From assembly GCF_020906515.1 (NCBI RefSeq), contig NC_085854.1, positions 1,364,001 to 1,428,000 on the forward strand: a stretch of 64,000 nt of DNA, given 5' to 3'. Positions within the stretch are counted from its first letter, which is position 1. Each line of letters opens with the position of its first letter. This stretch comes from Vanrija pseudolonga. Taxonomy: Eukaryota > Basidiomycota > Tremellomycetes > Trichosporonales > Trichosporonaceae. The translations under genes were made by a program, and so were the position numbers. Shown piece by piece: positions 11,598 through 27,644 of this stretch. Below the pieces are notes generated by a model. That model was not told where the DNA came from. It made no database searches and was given only the letters and a program-made list of their open reading frames with translations.

Positions 11598-12433
11598 TGT
11601 TGCGGGTTGGTGCTTGTTGTCGGTATGCGATCGTCGCTATCGTTGTCGATATCATTACCTCGTGCTGCTCAATGCGCCTGCTCCGAGTGGTCGCGGCCAG
11701 CGGGAGCAAATACGGATGGCCACGAGGCGGGATTATGCCCTCCCACGTGGTTGTGGCAAAATGGTCGCTGGGCGTGGCCGATTCCAACACTAGCTATCCA
11801 TGCATACCCTACCCCTCGCCACTTATTATCCTCCGAGCCCCCGATTACTCAGATTCACGCTTACGCTATTACGTTGCCTTTACGGTCCTGCGTGACCTCC
11901 GCGCCGTGAACGCACGCGGGCACGCGCGCACAGGCAGGCAGGCAAGCGCACGCGCGTCATACTACTACGGATCTCACGCTGGTCGGCCAGTCTATTAACT
12001 CTTGGCGGAACGGGCAAACGGATTAACCCAAACGCTACCATGCTACCGCGCTTCCACGCTACCACTCTTACCCCCGAGCCGAACTCGTCTAGCGTAAGGA
12101 CAAGCTCGGGGCCGCGATCGTGTACGTATGTCTGTGGAGCTGGTGGGGCCGAAAGGAATGGGCCGGCGCGAGGACCAACGCGAGGACCAACGCGACGACG
12201 TGTCGTCCACGCGTTGTCCAAGTCGCTTCGGTTCTCTCTCCGCTTCTTGCTCTGCCCCTCTGTGCGCTTTGCTGCTCTATGCTTCACGCTGCATCACTCT
12301 TGCGCCACTACCAGTACATGGATAACAAAAAACAAGCTGTAATGCTGCTGTATTTCCTTCCAGGAAGGCCTAAATAAATGGTACAAGACAACTGGTAAAC
12401 CTCATACCCAAACAAATAATGGAAGCCCTCGTA
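11598..12433. other. Intergenic region, no gene seen
   Basis: It lies between the NDUFB7 start and the 3' end of the next minus-strand gene. It contains a perfect 12-bp tandem pair at 12169-12192 and a short CAGG repeat near 11933. Nothing coding is supported. Confidence 0.5.
12169..12192. repeat. 12-bp tandem direct repeat, two copies
   Basis: The unit CGAGGACCAACG occurs twice back to back. No function is evident. Confidence 0.75.
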
Positions 12434-15400
12434 TCATGCCACAATGCGCTGTGGCACGACAACAGATGATGCCCGTTTCATGGGGTGGTCGTAGTGACCG
12501 TGGCCATGGCGGCCCTCCTCGCTGCTCGCCGCTACCGACTCGGTAGTCAGCAGCGAGTTGAACGAATCGCGGCGAACGCCATCGTGGGCCTGGTGGTGGT
12601 GGTGGTGGTGATGGTGGTGATGATGATGGTGGTGGTGGTCGGGGTGGCGGATGCTCTCGCTGTCCGAGGCCATGCTCGTGGGCGTGGCAATCGGCGTGAG
12701 CGACGTGCCAGCGGCCGAAGTCTTTGCAGTAGACCACGAAGGCTGCTTGCGCAGGGCACGAGAGCCCGAGCTCGACGTCGAGTGGTCGCTGTCGCCGCTG
12801 TCCATGACGGGCGTAAGCTCACGCGTGATCTGCACCCGCTTGGTCTGGTAGTAGTCGGCGTTGAGCGTAGGGTACTGGCGGAGGTCACGGGGCGTGCACA
12901 GCTGCTCAACCTGGTCGGGGTCGGGCGACGACATGTCCCCCGACGAGCTCGACGGCGGAAGGGGGAAGTCGATGACCGCCGTGTTGTTGTTGGACATCAT
13001 GAGCGAGTCGGTGGACAGGTTGTCAATGTTGACGGGGATCGAGTTGCGCTGAGCGCGGGGCTGGTTGCGAAACGCGGCGGCGCGCTCGCTGTCACGAAGG
13101 CTGTCGAGGCGGGCACGGCTGGTAAGCTGAGCAATGGTCGAGGCCAGGTGGCTCTCGCGCGTGCCACCGCTCTCATCCGACATGATCATGCTGTTGCGAG
13201 CAGTCCTCGGCGACTCGGCAATGTCGTCCAGGTGCGGCATGCCCTCGGCACTGATGTCCAGGGCGAGGCTGAGGGTCGATCCGCCAAACTTGTGAAGCAC
13301 TGGGGTGGAGTACGACGCAGCGGGGAACGCCCAGTGGAGGGCGGGTGCCTGGTCAACGTGGGCAGGCGGCTTGGGGAAGACGGAACCCAGAGCGGGACGG
13401 TTCTTGCTCTGCGACTTGAAGCGGCGGAGCCCAGGCATGCGGCGGGCCGAGTCTCCGCTCTCCAGGCCGAGCGACGGCTTGCGGGCCAGGTCGACCTTGG
13501 AGCCGCCGAATCCAGAGGCCCACGACTGGCGGGGCTGCTTCGGGGACCCAGAAGGAGCCACCGAAGACGCCAGAGTCGCCGTCGCCGTTGATGACGAGTC
13601 AGCCGGAGAGAACGAAGGCTGCGCCGGGATATCGGGAGTGCTGTCATGAGGCGACAGGTTGGTCATGCTGGCCACGACTCTCTGCGAGAGACGGTAGCTC
13701 CTGCGGTTCAGAGGCGAGTCGCGCAGGTCATGGTGCTCGCGGATCTCCTGGTGCTCCTGCAGCTCCTCGAGGTTGTCCAGCTTGACGACGTTGGCGACCG
13801 ACTCGTCGGTATCCTTGCGGCTGCGGCTGAACAGACGGCTACGAGTCCTGGGGCCTCGACCGACCGACTTGGCCGATGGCGACGCGGCGGCGATTTGAGC
13901 ACTGCTGGGCGTCATGGGCGCCGGCTGCTCAGAGTGGAAGCTCATGGGAGAAGAGGGGGTGTCAAAGCGGCTCCCCTTGCGTCCCTTGCCGCCACGACCG
14001 AGAGCGTTCTTGAGACGAGAGAGCAGCGAAGGGGCAGCTGGCGAGTTGGACGACTGGTAGCTGGCAACCGAAAACTTGCGCTGGGGCTGGGGTGGCGGCA
14101 GGACAGGTGTAGGCGAGCCATACATGAACTCTGAAGGCGGGATCTCACGCGGGGAAGCAATGACAGGCGACAGCTGTGGGCGCTGCGAAGGCTCGGGGAG
14201 CTTGGGCTGCTCCTCGTCATCACCAAAGGTCGCACTGCGCTTAAGCACGGGCCTGTCAGTGGACTCGGGGACTTCTTCGGGCTCCTCCTCATCCTCCTCC
14301 TTGACCTGGACCAGAGGAGTCGGCGACATGATTGCCGGCCTCCACAGGGAGACGGCGGACGAGTTGGCAATAGCGCCACTGTTGATAATGAGTGGCGCGG
14401 GGCGGTGTGGTGCTCCGGGAGACCCAGCTGCAGCTGCAGCGTCCTGCTGTGCGAGGTTGCTTTCTGAGCGCGCGTAGGCCTGGCGGATAAGGGGATGGTG
14501 GTGAGTCGCGAGGGAGGGTTGCGAGGAGGAAGCAGTCGCGGAAATGACTGGCTGCGAGCGAGTCGCGCTGGTGGACGCGTGCGAGCTGTGCGAGAGCTCG
14601 AGCGGGTGAGGTGCGGGCTTTGAGCGCCCGAAGACGGCCATGCTGTGACGCTTGGGCGGGGTGGCCTTCTGGCCAAAGCCGCCCAAGCGGGGTGTTGTAG
14701 GCGTCTTGGGGGTGGCCTCGGCGTCCTTGCTCTGTGGAGAGCGTCCGAGATCGACCATGGAGCCAAAGTTGAGGCGACTGCGACCGAGCAGACGCCGTGA
14801 CTTGCCGCTGACCGGTGGCCGATCGTCCTTTGGCGAAAACTCCTGAGGTGGGGTAGATAGCCGGTTTGTCGATGAGAAGAAGCTCTTTCTTGACTTCCAC
14901 CACTTTGCAGTGTTGTCCACGGCCGGTGGGGAGGGTGTTGTTGTGGACTGCTGTGGCGTCTCTGGTGTGGCCCAGAGCGTTAAAGGGTCCGCCTCAGCTG
15001 GGACCACCTCCTCCTTTGACTTCTTCTTGAACCATCCCTTGGACTTTGGTTTTGGTTGAGGACCACCGGCCCAACCATCACCAAGACCAACGACACCAGG
15101 CATGGATCGCAGCGCAGCATCCACGGGTGCACGATGTGATGCCATGTAAGTCTCCATTTCATTCTGGTCGTGCACTTCGTCGTCTTCGGATTCATCGTCT
15201 GCTGGGTCGTGGGGATGATTGACGATAACCTCTGGTGGCCATTGCCGCCTCTGGCCGAGATCTGTGACGGACGAAATACCCAATCCGACCGTGCCGACGT
15301 TTGACGGTTTTGAAAAGGCTACTGCAGGGATACTTGTTGGTCGCTTGGGCTGGACATAGGGGTCGACCTCGTCCTGCGCATCGTCAAAGGCGGGGAGCGA

Positions 15401-15836
15401 GTCCGTGCTGGATGCTGGAGAGTAGTCGTGTGATGATGCGTGATCCGTGGGAGCGGATGGGGGCAGGATGGCATCCATCGATACGCGGCTGCGTGAAGGT
15501 GCTCCGCCGACTCCGATCGAAAGAGAGAACATTGATGCCGAGCGGGAGCGCGCAGGGACCTCTGTAAAGCTAGATGAGCTCAGATGGGACGATGATGAGC
15601 GCCAGACCACGGTTGATGGTGGCCGTGCACCGGCCGGCGTTTCATTGTGAGTCGCCCAGGGGATGGGCGTATTCTCCTCGATCCCTACAAGGTACGTCAG
15701 CAACAAAACAACTCATGCCGCGAAAGGTACCACACGCACAAGAGCTGGTATTAGAATGCACCGAAAGGTCCGAACCGCGGCGGTCGTCGAGAGCGAGTAC
15801 GACGCTGTGGTGAGTGCTTGGACCGGCAAGCGACAT
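12434..15836 (-). CDS. Unrecognised 1115-residue low-complexity protein
   Basis: I do not recognise a family. Exon 1 (15836-15740) starts MSLAGPSTHHSVVLALDD. A 55-nt intron (15685-15739) follows, then one long exon to the TGA at 12434. The protein is rich in Ser, Pro, Arg and Lys, with many SP/TP and RSxS-like sites, suggesting a disordered, phosphorylated scaffold or regulatory protein. A basic patch KSKGWFKKKSKEE lies near residue 235. Near the C-terminus is a run of 16 histidines (about 12591-12638), followed by an HGHGHYDHP segment. No signal peptide or membrane segment is evident. The open frame is over 3.2 kb with one clean intron, so the gene is probably real; the first ATG is inferred. 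Its 5' flank is unusually long. Confidence 0.75.
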
Positions 15837-18800
15837 GGTGGCGGCCGCAGGAATGTCGACAGGAGATGGGAAGAGCCAAGATGTGTGTGTTGTCAAGGGG
15901 AGGGAGGAGATGGGGCGGGCGGCGCTAGGTGGGGCCAACGTTATGAATGGACCTGCTTATGCGTGCTGGTACTTCGTGTGCTGGTTATGCCGCGCTGGAC
16001 CCCTATGACGCGCCGTGGGAGAGTATGCACAAAGGCCGAGGTGGTTGCCTGCAAGCTAGTGCAAGAAGACAAGAGTGTTGACGAGAGATAAAGGCCAAAC
16101 GTGATGCCGTGGCGTTGGTCGGTTGTTGCTCTCCCCCCTTCGTTCGGGGCGGACAAGAATGGGATGAGCAAAGTGTAGACCGGTTGGCGTTTGTGATGAT
16201 GGCGATGGCGCTCTCCCCGTGGATTGATGCGATTTGAGCAAGCTATTGTCGGGATGGGACAGATGGATCGGTCGGGGCGGGGGCGACGGCGGCGGGTGGG
16301 GGGCTTTGGTGGGTCTCACAAGTGGGATTGAGATATTGATCGGCTGCCGATCGACCGCGGAGGAGGGTGCGGCGAGGGGGAGGGGGAGGCGTTTGTTGCG
16401 ATGTCGTCGTAGGCTTGTTGCCTGGGTTTGACACCGGCGCCACGTAGGGTAACCACGGTCTCGGGGTAGTTACCTGGCTAAAGTGCAGGGCAAGGGGCCA
16501 GCCAGGTCTCGCAAAATACGCCGCTAAAATCGCAGTGCGCAATGCGTCTTGCTGCTCAAGGCAGAGTGTCGCTGGTGGTATGCACAAGAATGCACCGCGT
16601 GATGATGATGCTGGAATAGAGGAAAAAGGAAAAACACAATGTCGAGTCTCGACGCGACGACGACAACAAGGGTTTGGGCGATTGGGGGACCTGTTTGCCT
16701 GGCTGGGTATGGTTGTTCCAACTTGGGTGCCGTTGGGGTGTGACTCTGAAGCGAGAGGGGGGGATGGGGGTAAGGGAGGGGGCGAACGAGAGAGACTAGA
16801 CCAGGCGTGTGTGATCAAGGATTATTCTATAAGTGACAAAGATCGAGGGTCGACGCGGTAAAGACGGGCCAAGGCTCCACGCGTAACGATACTGGCTCGC
16901 GCGTTGGCGTTCACGTCGCGAACAAGTGGAATGGAGTTGTTGCAGCACACAAACGTCGTGTTCTTTCGTTCACATCGCAAATGACAGCAGTGTCGCGCCG
17001 GCAGCGCCAGCGCCGAGGGGCGCGAGGCCCGGCGCGGCGCTGCTGCTTGTCGCGGGCTGTTCCTGTCGTGTCGCCGAGACAAGTGCTTGCGTCCGGCGGC
17101 GCAGCATGGCAGGCGTTTGAACACTGCTGGCGTCTAGGTTGTCCTCGTTCGCGCCCTGGCATTCCACTGTGCTCACTCTCTCACACGTCAAGGAGCAGCA
17201 GCAACACAACACCTCCTAACCGTTCCCCAGTTGCGTGGCTATGGCACTACTAGACATGCTGCCCTGGCCAAAGGCGTCCGGGCCGTGCCGTGCTACGCTT
17301 GCAACCCTGCACTGCGTCCACCCGCGGCAACTGGGCGCCCCTACCACTCCTCCGGTCCCCTCCCGCCGCCCGTCAATTGCTGCAAGCGCTCGCGTCTCGG
17401 GACCATGCCGGCATGTGTAATCGTTCTTGGCTGGGCCGGGGGGCGCTCCCAGGGCAGCCAGCACGGGCAGGCGGCAGCGCCACAAGGTCCACGGGATTTC
17501 CGCCTAGCGCCTCGCGCGCTGGGCTTGGTTCCCTCGCTCGTGTCGTGCCAGACCCTCAATACCATGCTACAAAACCCCCGAGCTCACGTACGCACCTACG
17601 TACGCAAGCACCCGCGAGGGAGCGAGCATGGTCGTGGCTGGCGCCACCTGCCCGCAGCCCACCGCGGGTGGATGCAACCATAATCTTGCGTACTCACATG
17701 CGTTTGTTCCGTGTGCTTCCTCTGGCGCTGTGCCGACGACCGTGACCCAGGCGTCACTCCCAGGAACCATTGCGCGCTGCTCACCACCACGTACTCGCTC
17801 TACAACGTCGTACGCATACTCGGCGCTGCCAGCGCTGGATCCCTGCATACAGCGCTCTTAGGAACCACTTAAACCCTCCCCGGTTAGGACGGTGCCAGAC
17901 GGCAATCTGGTTTACGCTCTGTAGCACGACTTTTGGAACGCCGGGAGGCGCGCCGCCGCCGCCGCCGCCGCCGCGGCTCGGCGCTCAGCCATGCACGCAA
18001 CACCTACGACATTACTCGCCGTTGGGGGTGTCACCTCGCTCATCCTGCAGTTGCAGACAAACCCAACCCTCGTGCACAACCCTACCGCCCGACCCTGATG
18101 CTGCCCACCGCCACTCGTGCGCTGAGTAGCACTAAGTCTGCGCAGCCCTGCAACGTATTAAAAACCGCTTCCCTCATCACCACCTGGGCCCTCGGTCAGT
18201 GTACGTACTTGATGACTCTAAACCACCGATTTTGACGTTACAGCCCAGTGTGATTGTGCCGTCGCCGAGGCAAACTTCGCGCTGCCGTAGGTGTGTGCAC
18301 AGTGTGCAGTGTGCAGTGTGCGGCGCGGTGGGTGTGCGGACGGACGCGACTTTTTTGCTTCTTATTACCGAACCGTCGGTCGGCCCAGGCCCAAACTCAA
18401 CGCAACCCAATGCCAAACAATCACACATAAACAAGGGTGCTGTGGTCGTGTTGACGTTTTGGTGACCGGTAGCGATGGCGGCAGCAGTAGCGGCAGGCCC
18501 ACGGCCTCGGCGCGGCAGCCGGTAGCGAGGCACAACCACAACCACAACAACAGGCGGGCCTGTGGCGCCTGCTCCTGCTTCCTGCTGCCGTTCCAGCGCT
18601 CTGTCCCTCACAAGACCTTGCCCCCGCACAAGGCACCGTGTTTGTGGTGCTTGTACGGTTTATGCCTCGGGGCGTTGTAAAGTGACACTCGAGTTACAGT
18701 TCAAAGGTGCTGCTGGGCGACAACAGGGCGGGCGGAGCGTCGTCGCGCTGCAACCAGCCAGAGACGGGTTGGGTGGGTTCCGCTTGTCGGCAATTGCTTG

Positions 18801-19881
18801 AACAACTTTGCTCCTGCTCGCCCTGGTCAGCGTCCCTCGGCACCTCTCGCTTCTTCCGGGTGGCGTAGAGGTGCCAACAGGCCACTACGGGTTTTCCAAA
18901 GTTCACAATCCACGCGACTGGCGCGACCTGGCTCGCGCTACCGGGCTCGAGACTGGCAAGCATGAACCTGCGCCAGTGAGCCTACGAGCAGATCCTCTAG
19001 GTCCCACCAAGGGCATTAACACTCTTTTCTCCGAGACCTTTTTTTTTCCTTGCAACCTTCGCTGATAGCCGTTCCTAAGCGGCTACTCTCCGTGGAACCC
19101 AACCCGCGCAACGCTACAGGCTCGCTGGCTCCGCCGCAAACATGCCTTTGACGCTGAACGTAAGGCCTGGGGCCAACCCCCAATTCCCACTCAAGCTTTC
19201 CGCGGGTAAAAGCGCCGCCCCCCTGAGCCTACAACTCTGCCACCGCAGCCTTGTGCTCGTTCCGCTCCCTTGGTGAGACAATTCCACTGCGTCGAATCCT
19301 CCCGCTGCCGTGTCACCACCACAATAATGTCGTTCCAGCAATTCTATTAGCCTCAGGTCAGCGCCAAGCCACAGTCGTCAACACTTCCATCCGACCTGCA
19401 TCCGAGACTTTTGATCGAGTGCGAAGGGATGTGACATGCCGTTCCAATCTTTACGGACCGACCAAATCTTCCTGCAACCGCATGTCAACCGGTGTCTTGC
19501 CTTGTTCGGTCCGCTTACACACTGAAACACATCTGATGTTGTGTAATGGGAAACACATTACATAGGCATTTAGAACCTGACGCAGCACGCTTGACAACAG
19601 CCGCTGAATTGAAGAGCGTCATCGTGTTTCAAAAACTCGGTCCTGCCGGACGACTGTTCGCAAGCCCAAACGCTCGTGAACGTGGTGGATTCAGGACTTT
19701 GGTCGCTCCGTGCGCGCTACCATGTGACGCGTCATAAGAGTAGGAGCGGATGTTGGTCAGTGAGAATGCCGTCCGTGCGGGAGCGCTCGTTGCGCCTCCA
19801 GCGGAGGAGGAAGCTTTCTTTTCTCGGGTCAGGGAAAGAGTCCTACTCACGTTAGCCACAGAGTACTAAACACGCGCGACA
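15837..19881. other. 4 kb region with no supportable gene
   Basis: It lies between the start of the preceding minus-strand gene and the 3' end of the second RecQ gene. Frames of 60-190 codons occur on both strands but none shows family motifs or an intron-linked continuation. Visible low-complexity features are a GCC run near 17950-17970 and a TGTGCAG repeat at 18291-18321. I looked for tRNA boxes, reverse transcriptase motifs and long terminal repeats and found nothing convincing. It could hold promoter elements, a noncoding RNA or decayed sequence. Confidence 0.5.
18291..18321. repeat. Short GTGTGCA-type repeat
   Basis: About four imperfect TGTGCA(G) units in a row. No function is evident. 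Confidence 0.6.
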
Positions 19882-23810
<3,929 letters not shown>

Positions 23811-24215
23811 GATGGATCAGGAGTGGTGTTCCTGACGATTAACGAGATGCGAGATGATTAGGGGAGCGAAGCATGTGTATCGTGTGGAATGTTATGGCGT
23901 CGAGGGGATTGTGATAGATGAGTGACGAGAGAGAGAGAGAGAGAGATGGAGACAGGAAACAGTCGACGAGGACAATAACAGTCGCGCGCGCGAAGATGCA
24001 ACCAGACCACCGTCAGATCCTTGCCTTCCCTGGGCTGTAAACCCCGGAACCAAACATCTCCACGTGCTGCACACGCGGCAATGCTCCCGCTGCCGTTCCT
24101 CGCATCAAATGGGCGGCATCGGCATCGTCTCTCGGCTTGCATCAGGTTGGGTTTAGTGGAGGCAAGACCAGCTCGACCTCGTCGACATCTACATCGTCCA
24201 TATACCCAAACCACC
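23811..24215. other. Divergent promoter region, RecQ-B / methyltransferase
   Basis: A 405-bp stretch between two divergent start codons. It contains a GA dinucleotide run at 23927-23946. A shortened leader reading is open in frame upstream of the methyltransferase, but no gene is supported. Confidence 0.5.
23927..23946. repeat. (GA)10 microsatellite
   Basis: Ten GA units 270 bp upstream of the methyltransferase ATG and 117 bp upstream of the RecQ-B ATG. GA/CT tracts are common in fungal promoters. Confidence 0.85.
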
Positions 24216-25980
24216 ATGGCTTCTATATCACGCCGGGCCATGGCAGAAGCCGTGGCCTCGAGCAGCGCACGGATACGCCCGCTCGCATCGTCCCCAGCAG
24301 CAACCGCTGCTCGCTGCTTCCTCGCAACGCCCTCGCGATCCCTCGCGACCTCGAGCGCGGCCGCAGCGCCGAAGAAGCAGCTCTCGGGCCGCGGCAAGGA
24401 GCGCTTCAACTTCAACACCTCGCTGTCGATGACTGATGACCCGGACCCGGACGTAAGCTGCTTCTTCCTTCGTGGCGAAGCTAACGCGCAGCACGTGAAC
24501 TTCCGCCTCGTGTCGGCGGCCGAGGTGGCCAACTACCGCGAGCCACCTACGCGCGTCAAGATGCTCGTGCGCGACTTTATCGACGACAGCTTGTACAATG
24601 TGGGTGTACGTTGTTCCACTCGAGCTCACCCATGCAGCCGCACTATGGCTACTTTTCTAAAAACGTGACCATCTTCACGCCGCCCACGGCGTCAGGCTAC
24701 GACTTCAGCAGTTTCCGTGACCAGGCGGCGTTCCAGGAGGCCGTGGCGGAGCGGTACGAGGCCGAGTACGGCGGCGCGGGCGAGGGCCTCAGTCGGCAGG
24801 TGTGGCACACGCCGACCGAGCTCTTCAAGCCGTACTTTGCGCGGGCGCTCACGAGCGCTATTCTGAGCCAGTACAAGCTCAACCACTTCCCGCACGAGGA
24901 CCTGATCATCTACGAGGTCGGCGCGGGCAACGGCTCGTTCATGGCCGACACGCTCTCCTTCCTCCGGGACGAGCACCCCGAGGTGTTTGCGCGCACCAAG
25001 TACCGCATCATCGAGATCAGTGCCGCGCTCGCTGGCGCCCAGCAGGCGCGCGCCAAGAAGGAAGGGTTCCCGAACATCGAGGTCATCAACCAGGACGTGT
25101 TCAAGTGGCAGGGCGGTGGAGACCAGCCGTGCTTTGTGATTGCGAACGAGGTGTTTGTAAGTGGCCGCGCTGCGGCGTTTAGCCAGACTGTGCCGCAGCT
25201 TACACTCCCCAGGACAACTTTGCGCACGACATGATCCGCTACGACATGGTCACGCTGCAGCCTCACCAGGCCGTCGTGTCGATTGACAGGCATGGAGACT
25301 TCTCGCTACTCTACGAGCCAGTGACGGACCCGTTGCTGCGCCGAGTGCTCGCGTACCGGCGGTTGCTGCCGCCGAGCACCAACACGCAGCCGCCGCTCAG
25401 CAAGCCGATGCTCGCGTCGTCGACGCTGCGATCGGTGTACTCGCAGATGCCGTTCGTGCCCAACCTCTCCCCGCCCGACTTCATCCCGACCAAGGCGATC
25501 GCGTTCCTCGAGCGCATGCGCGACCAGCTCCCGCGGCACCGGCTGCTCGTGTCCGACTTTTCAGAGCTGCCCGATGCCGTGCCCGGCCGCAACGGCCCAG
25601 TCGTGCAGACGCGCTACGGCACCAACATGGTGCCGTGCGAGACCTTCCTCGTCAAGCAGGGGTACTTTGACATCTTCTTCCCGACCGACTTTGAGCTCCT
25701 CCGCGACACGTATTCGCTCATCATGAACTCGCCGTCCCGGCGCGACGAGGCACCGCCACCCAAGGAGGCCAAGGCCAAGGGCAAGGCGCAAAGCCGCCTC
25801 GGCAGCGAGTTCTTCTCGTCGACCGGCGTGCGCGGCTTCCGACGCCGCTCGATCGGCGTATACCCGCAGACCGAGTTTATCCAAAAGTTTGGCGGCAAGG
25901 ATATTGTGCAGGCCACGAGGACGCGCGACGGACAGAGCCCAATGCTGGGCATGTACCACAACGCCAAGATTCTGTTTTGA
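24216..25980 (+). CDS. MidA/DUF185-family mitochondrial methyltransferase
   Basis: A 543-residue S-adenosylmethionine-dependent methyltransferase of the Methyltransf_28 (DUF185, MidA) family, related to the complex I assembly factor NDUFAF7. Four exons with introns at 24453-24491, 24600-24637 and 25157-25212. The N-terminus (MASISRRAMAEAVASSSARI, then many Arg, Ser and Ala) looks like a mitochondrial presequence. YNPHYGYFSKNVTIF matches the family's N-terminal region. YEVGAGNGSFMADTL (about 208) is the SAM-binding glycine motif, EIS follows at the expected spacing, and NEVFDNFAHD matches the family's NEFFD motif. In-frame Met codons exist upstream of 24216; this start gives the best presequence. 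Whether it is the NDUFAF7 orthologue or the second fungal paralogue is not settled: the motif is GAGNG, not NDUFAF7's GPGRG. Confidence 0.83.
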
Positions 25981-26207
25981 GGACAAGGAGTAGATCATTA
26001 GCATTGACCACCACTGCATGGCATAGATCTCGGCACTGTCATCATTGTAGACGAGTATCACATAGGGCATCAAGCTGCCGGGTTACTGAACAAGGGACCA
26101 AAGAAGCAAATCTACAACAGGAGCAGTATGGGTCGCGCGAGATACATGACAAGAGGGACGGCCCGAAGAATTGAAAGAAAGAAGGGGATTGCGGGTGTCG
26201 GAAAAGT

Positions 26208-27644
26208 CTAGACACGAACACCGCGGCGGCGGAGGCCGAGAACAACGGCTTCGCGAGCCGTGCCGCCGTGGCCGTGGCCATGGCCGTCGACGGCGACGAG
26301 ATCGTCGCCAATCTGTAACACGTCGACGATCGGAACATAGCGGCGCTCATATGAGCCAGAATGGGAGCGCGCGCCGGGGGCAGTGTAAGACCCAGACACC
26401 GGGCGCGACAGAATGGGTCGCTCAAAAGTGCCGGAAGTGGGTCGCGACATAGCCGGGCGCTCAAAGGTCGCAGAGGCGCGAGACTCGAGGATTGGGCGCT
26501 CGAACGAGACGGAGCCCGAGCGGTGGAGCGACGAGTGCCTGCTCAGAGCTGGGGGCTGAGCCTGAGCATGAGCAGAGTGCTCCTCCTGCGAGAGCGTCCC
26601 GTGGGTAGAGCGGGGCGACTTGACGCGTCGCGATTTGCGGCGGCGAGGAGCAGGCTTTGAGCCGAGGATCCACGACAGGCCGAGCTGGCCGATCCACCCG
26701 GCGCCCATCCCCATGAAGCAGCCTACGCCCACGACGCCGCCGACGAAAACGTAAACGGGGTAGAGGGCGGAGAGGAAGCCGTACACAAGGTTGAGGGGCG
26801 CAATGACAAAGGTTTTTGCGAGAAGTCTGGATGTTGACGTCACGGGGTAGAGGATGGTCGAGAGGATGGACAGGATCAGGTTGACCGCGTTGACGAGGTA
26901 GGGCAGCGGGATGGCGACGAGCGCGATCGCGAGGTAGATGGGGTAGACGATCGTGCCGAGCACTATGCGCCAAGTCGAGCTCGATTCTGAGCCGCCAGCC
27001 GCCTGAATCGGCGAGGGGAGCTGTGGCAACTGGTAGGGCAGGTACTGCTGCTGCTGCGGCTGGGGTGGCAAAGCCGAACTACGCTCGAGCGCGTGCGGCG
27101 AGAGGAGCGGCGACCCAGACGGCAGATGCGAGAGGATCTCCGTGTCGTCTGAGCGGGTGAGGATCTGCCAGACAATGTAGAAGAACACGACGTAGACTGG
27201 TGCGTGAGTTGTATCCATCGACGACAAGGATCAACTCACGGACGACGGCCACCGGACTCATCGGCTCGTCTTTGCGCTGCTGGGGTGCGCGCGTCCGAGC
27301 AGCGTCGTACATGTCCTCGTCTTCCTCCCACAGCTCGTCGTCCTCGTAGAGCCCGCTGAAGCCCGAGTCGTTGCTGATGAACGACATCCGGTCGCCCGCC
27401 AGCCGTGGTCGCGGGGTGGAGAAGCTGCCAGCCGAGGCGGCCGTGGAGCGGCGGCGCGTGAGGCGCGGCGAGTCGCCAGACGACGAGGGCTGCCTCGTCA
27501 GAGGCGGCTGTCCTTGTCGGGTAAAGGTGGCCACTGGTGGTGTTAGCTTAGCGTGTCGTGTCGCGCGCGGCGGCTGACGGCGCACGCGACGACGACGAGG
27601 CGTGGCGCTGCGCCGGCGTCTGCCTGCCTGCTTCTCGACTCACT
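26208..27644 (-). CDS. Unrecognised multi-pass membrane protein with an intron-split ATG
   Basis: I do not recognise a family. Three coding exons give 427 residues. The A of the start codon is at 27644 and its TG begins at 27533, after a 110-nt intron (GTGAGT donor, CTAAC branch, CAG acceptor); splicing creates CACAATGGCC. Residues 1-98 are Ser/Arg-rich then acidic (ELWEEDEDMYD). A hydrophobic segment (YVVFFYIVWQIL) begins at the second intron. Two longer hydrophobic stretches follow: IVYPIYLAIALVAIPLPYLV and a run ending VYVFVGGVVGVGCFMGMGAG. The basic C-terminal tail has repeated FERPxxSRPxSG units. The hairpin-like layout recalls ER or lipid-droplet proteins, but that is only a guess. Confidence 0.72.

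Noticed and set aside
12485-13591. A 368-codon plus-strand frame
   Set aside because: It mirrors the minus-strand low-complexity gene (for example Val runs opposite the His codons) and has no independent support.
19285-19310. A TCGAATCC segment as a tRNA B box
   Set aside because: There is no matching A box or cloverleaf pairing around it. A similar GGTTCGAATCG near 20838 lies inside RecQ-B coding sequence.
18900-19880. A transposable element relic
   Set aside because: No reverse transcriptase, transposase or terminal repeat could be recognised; open segments are short and unrelated to each other.
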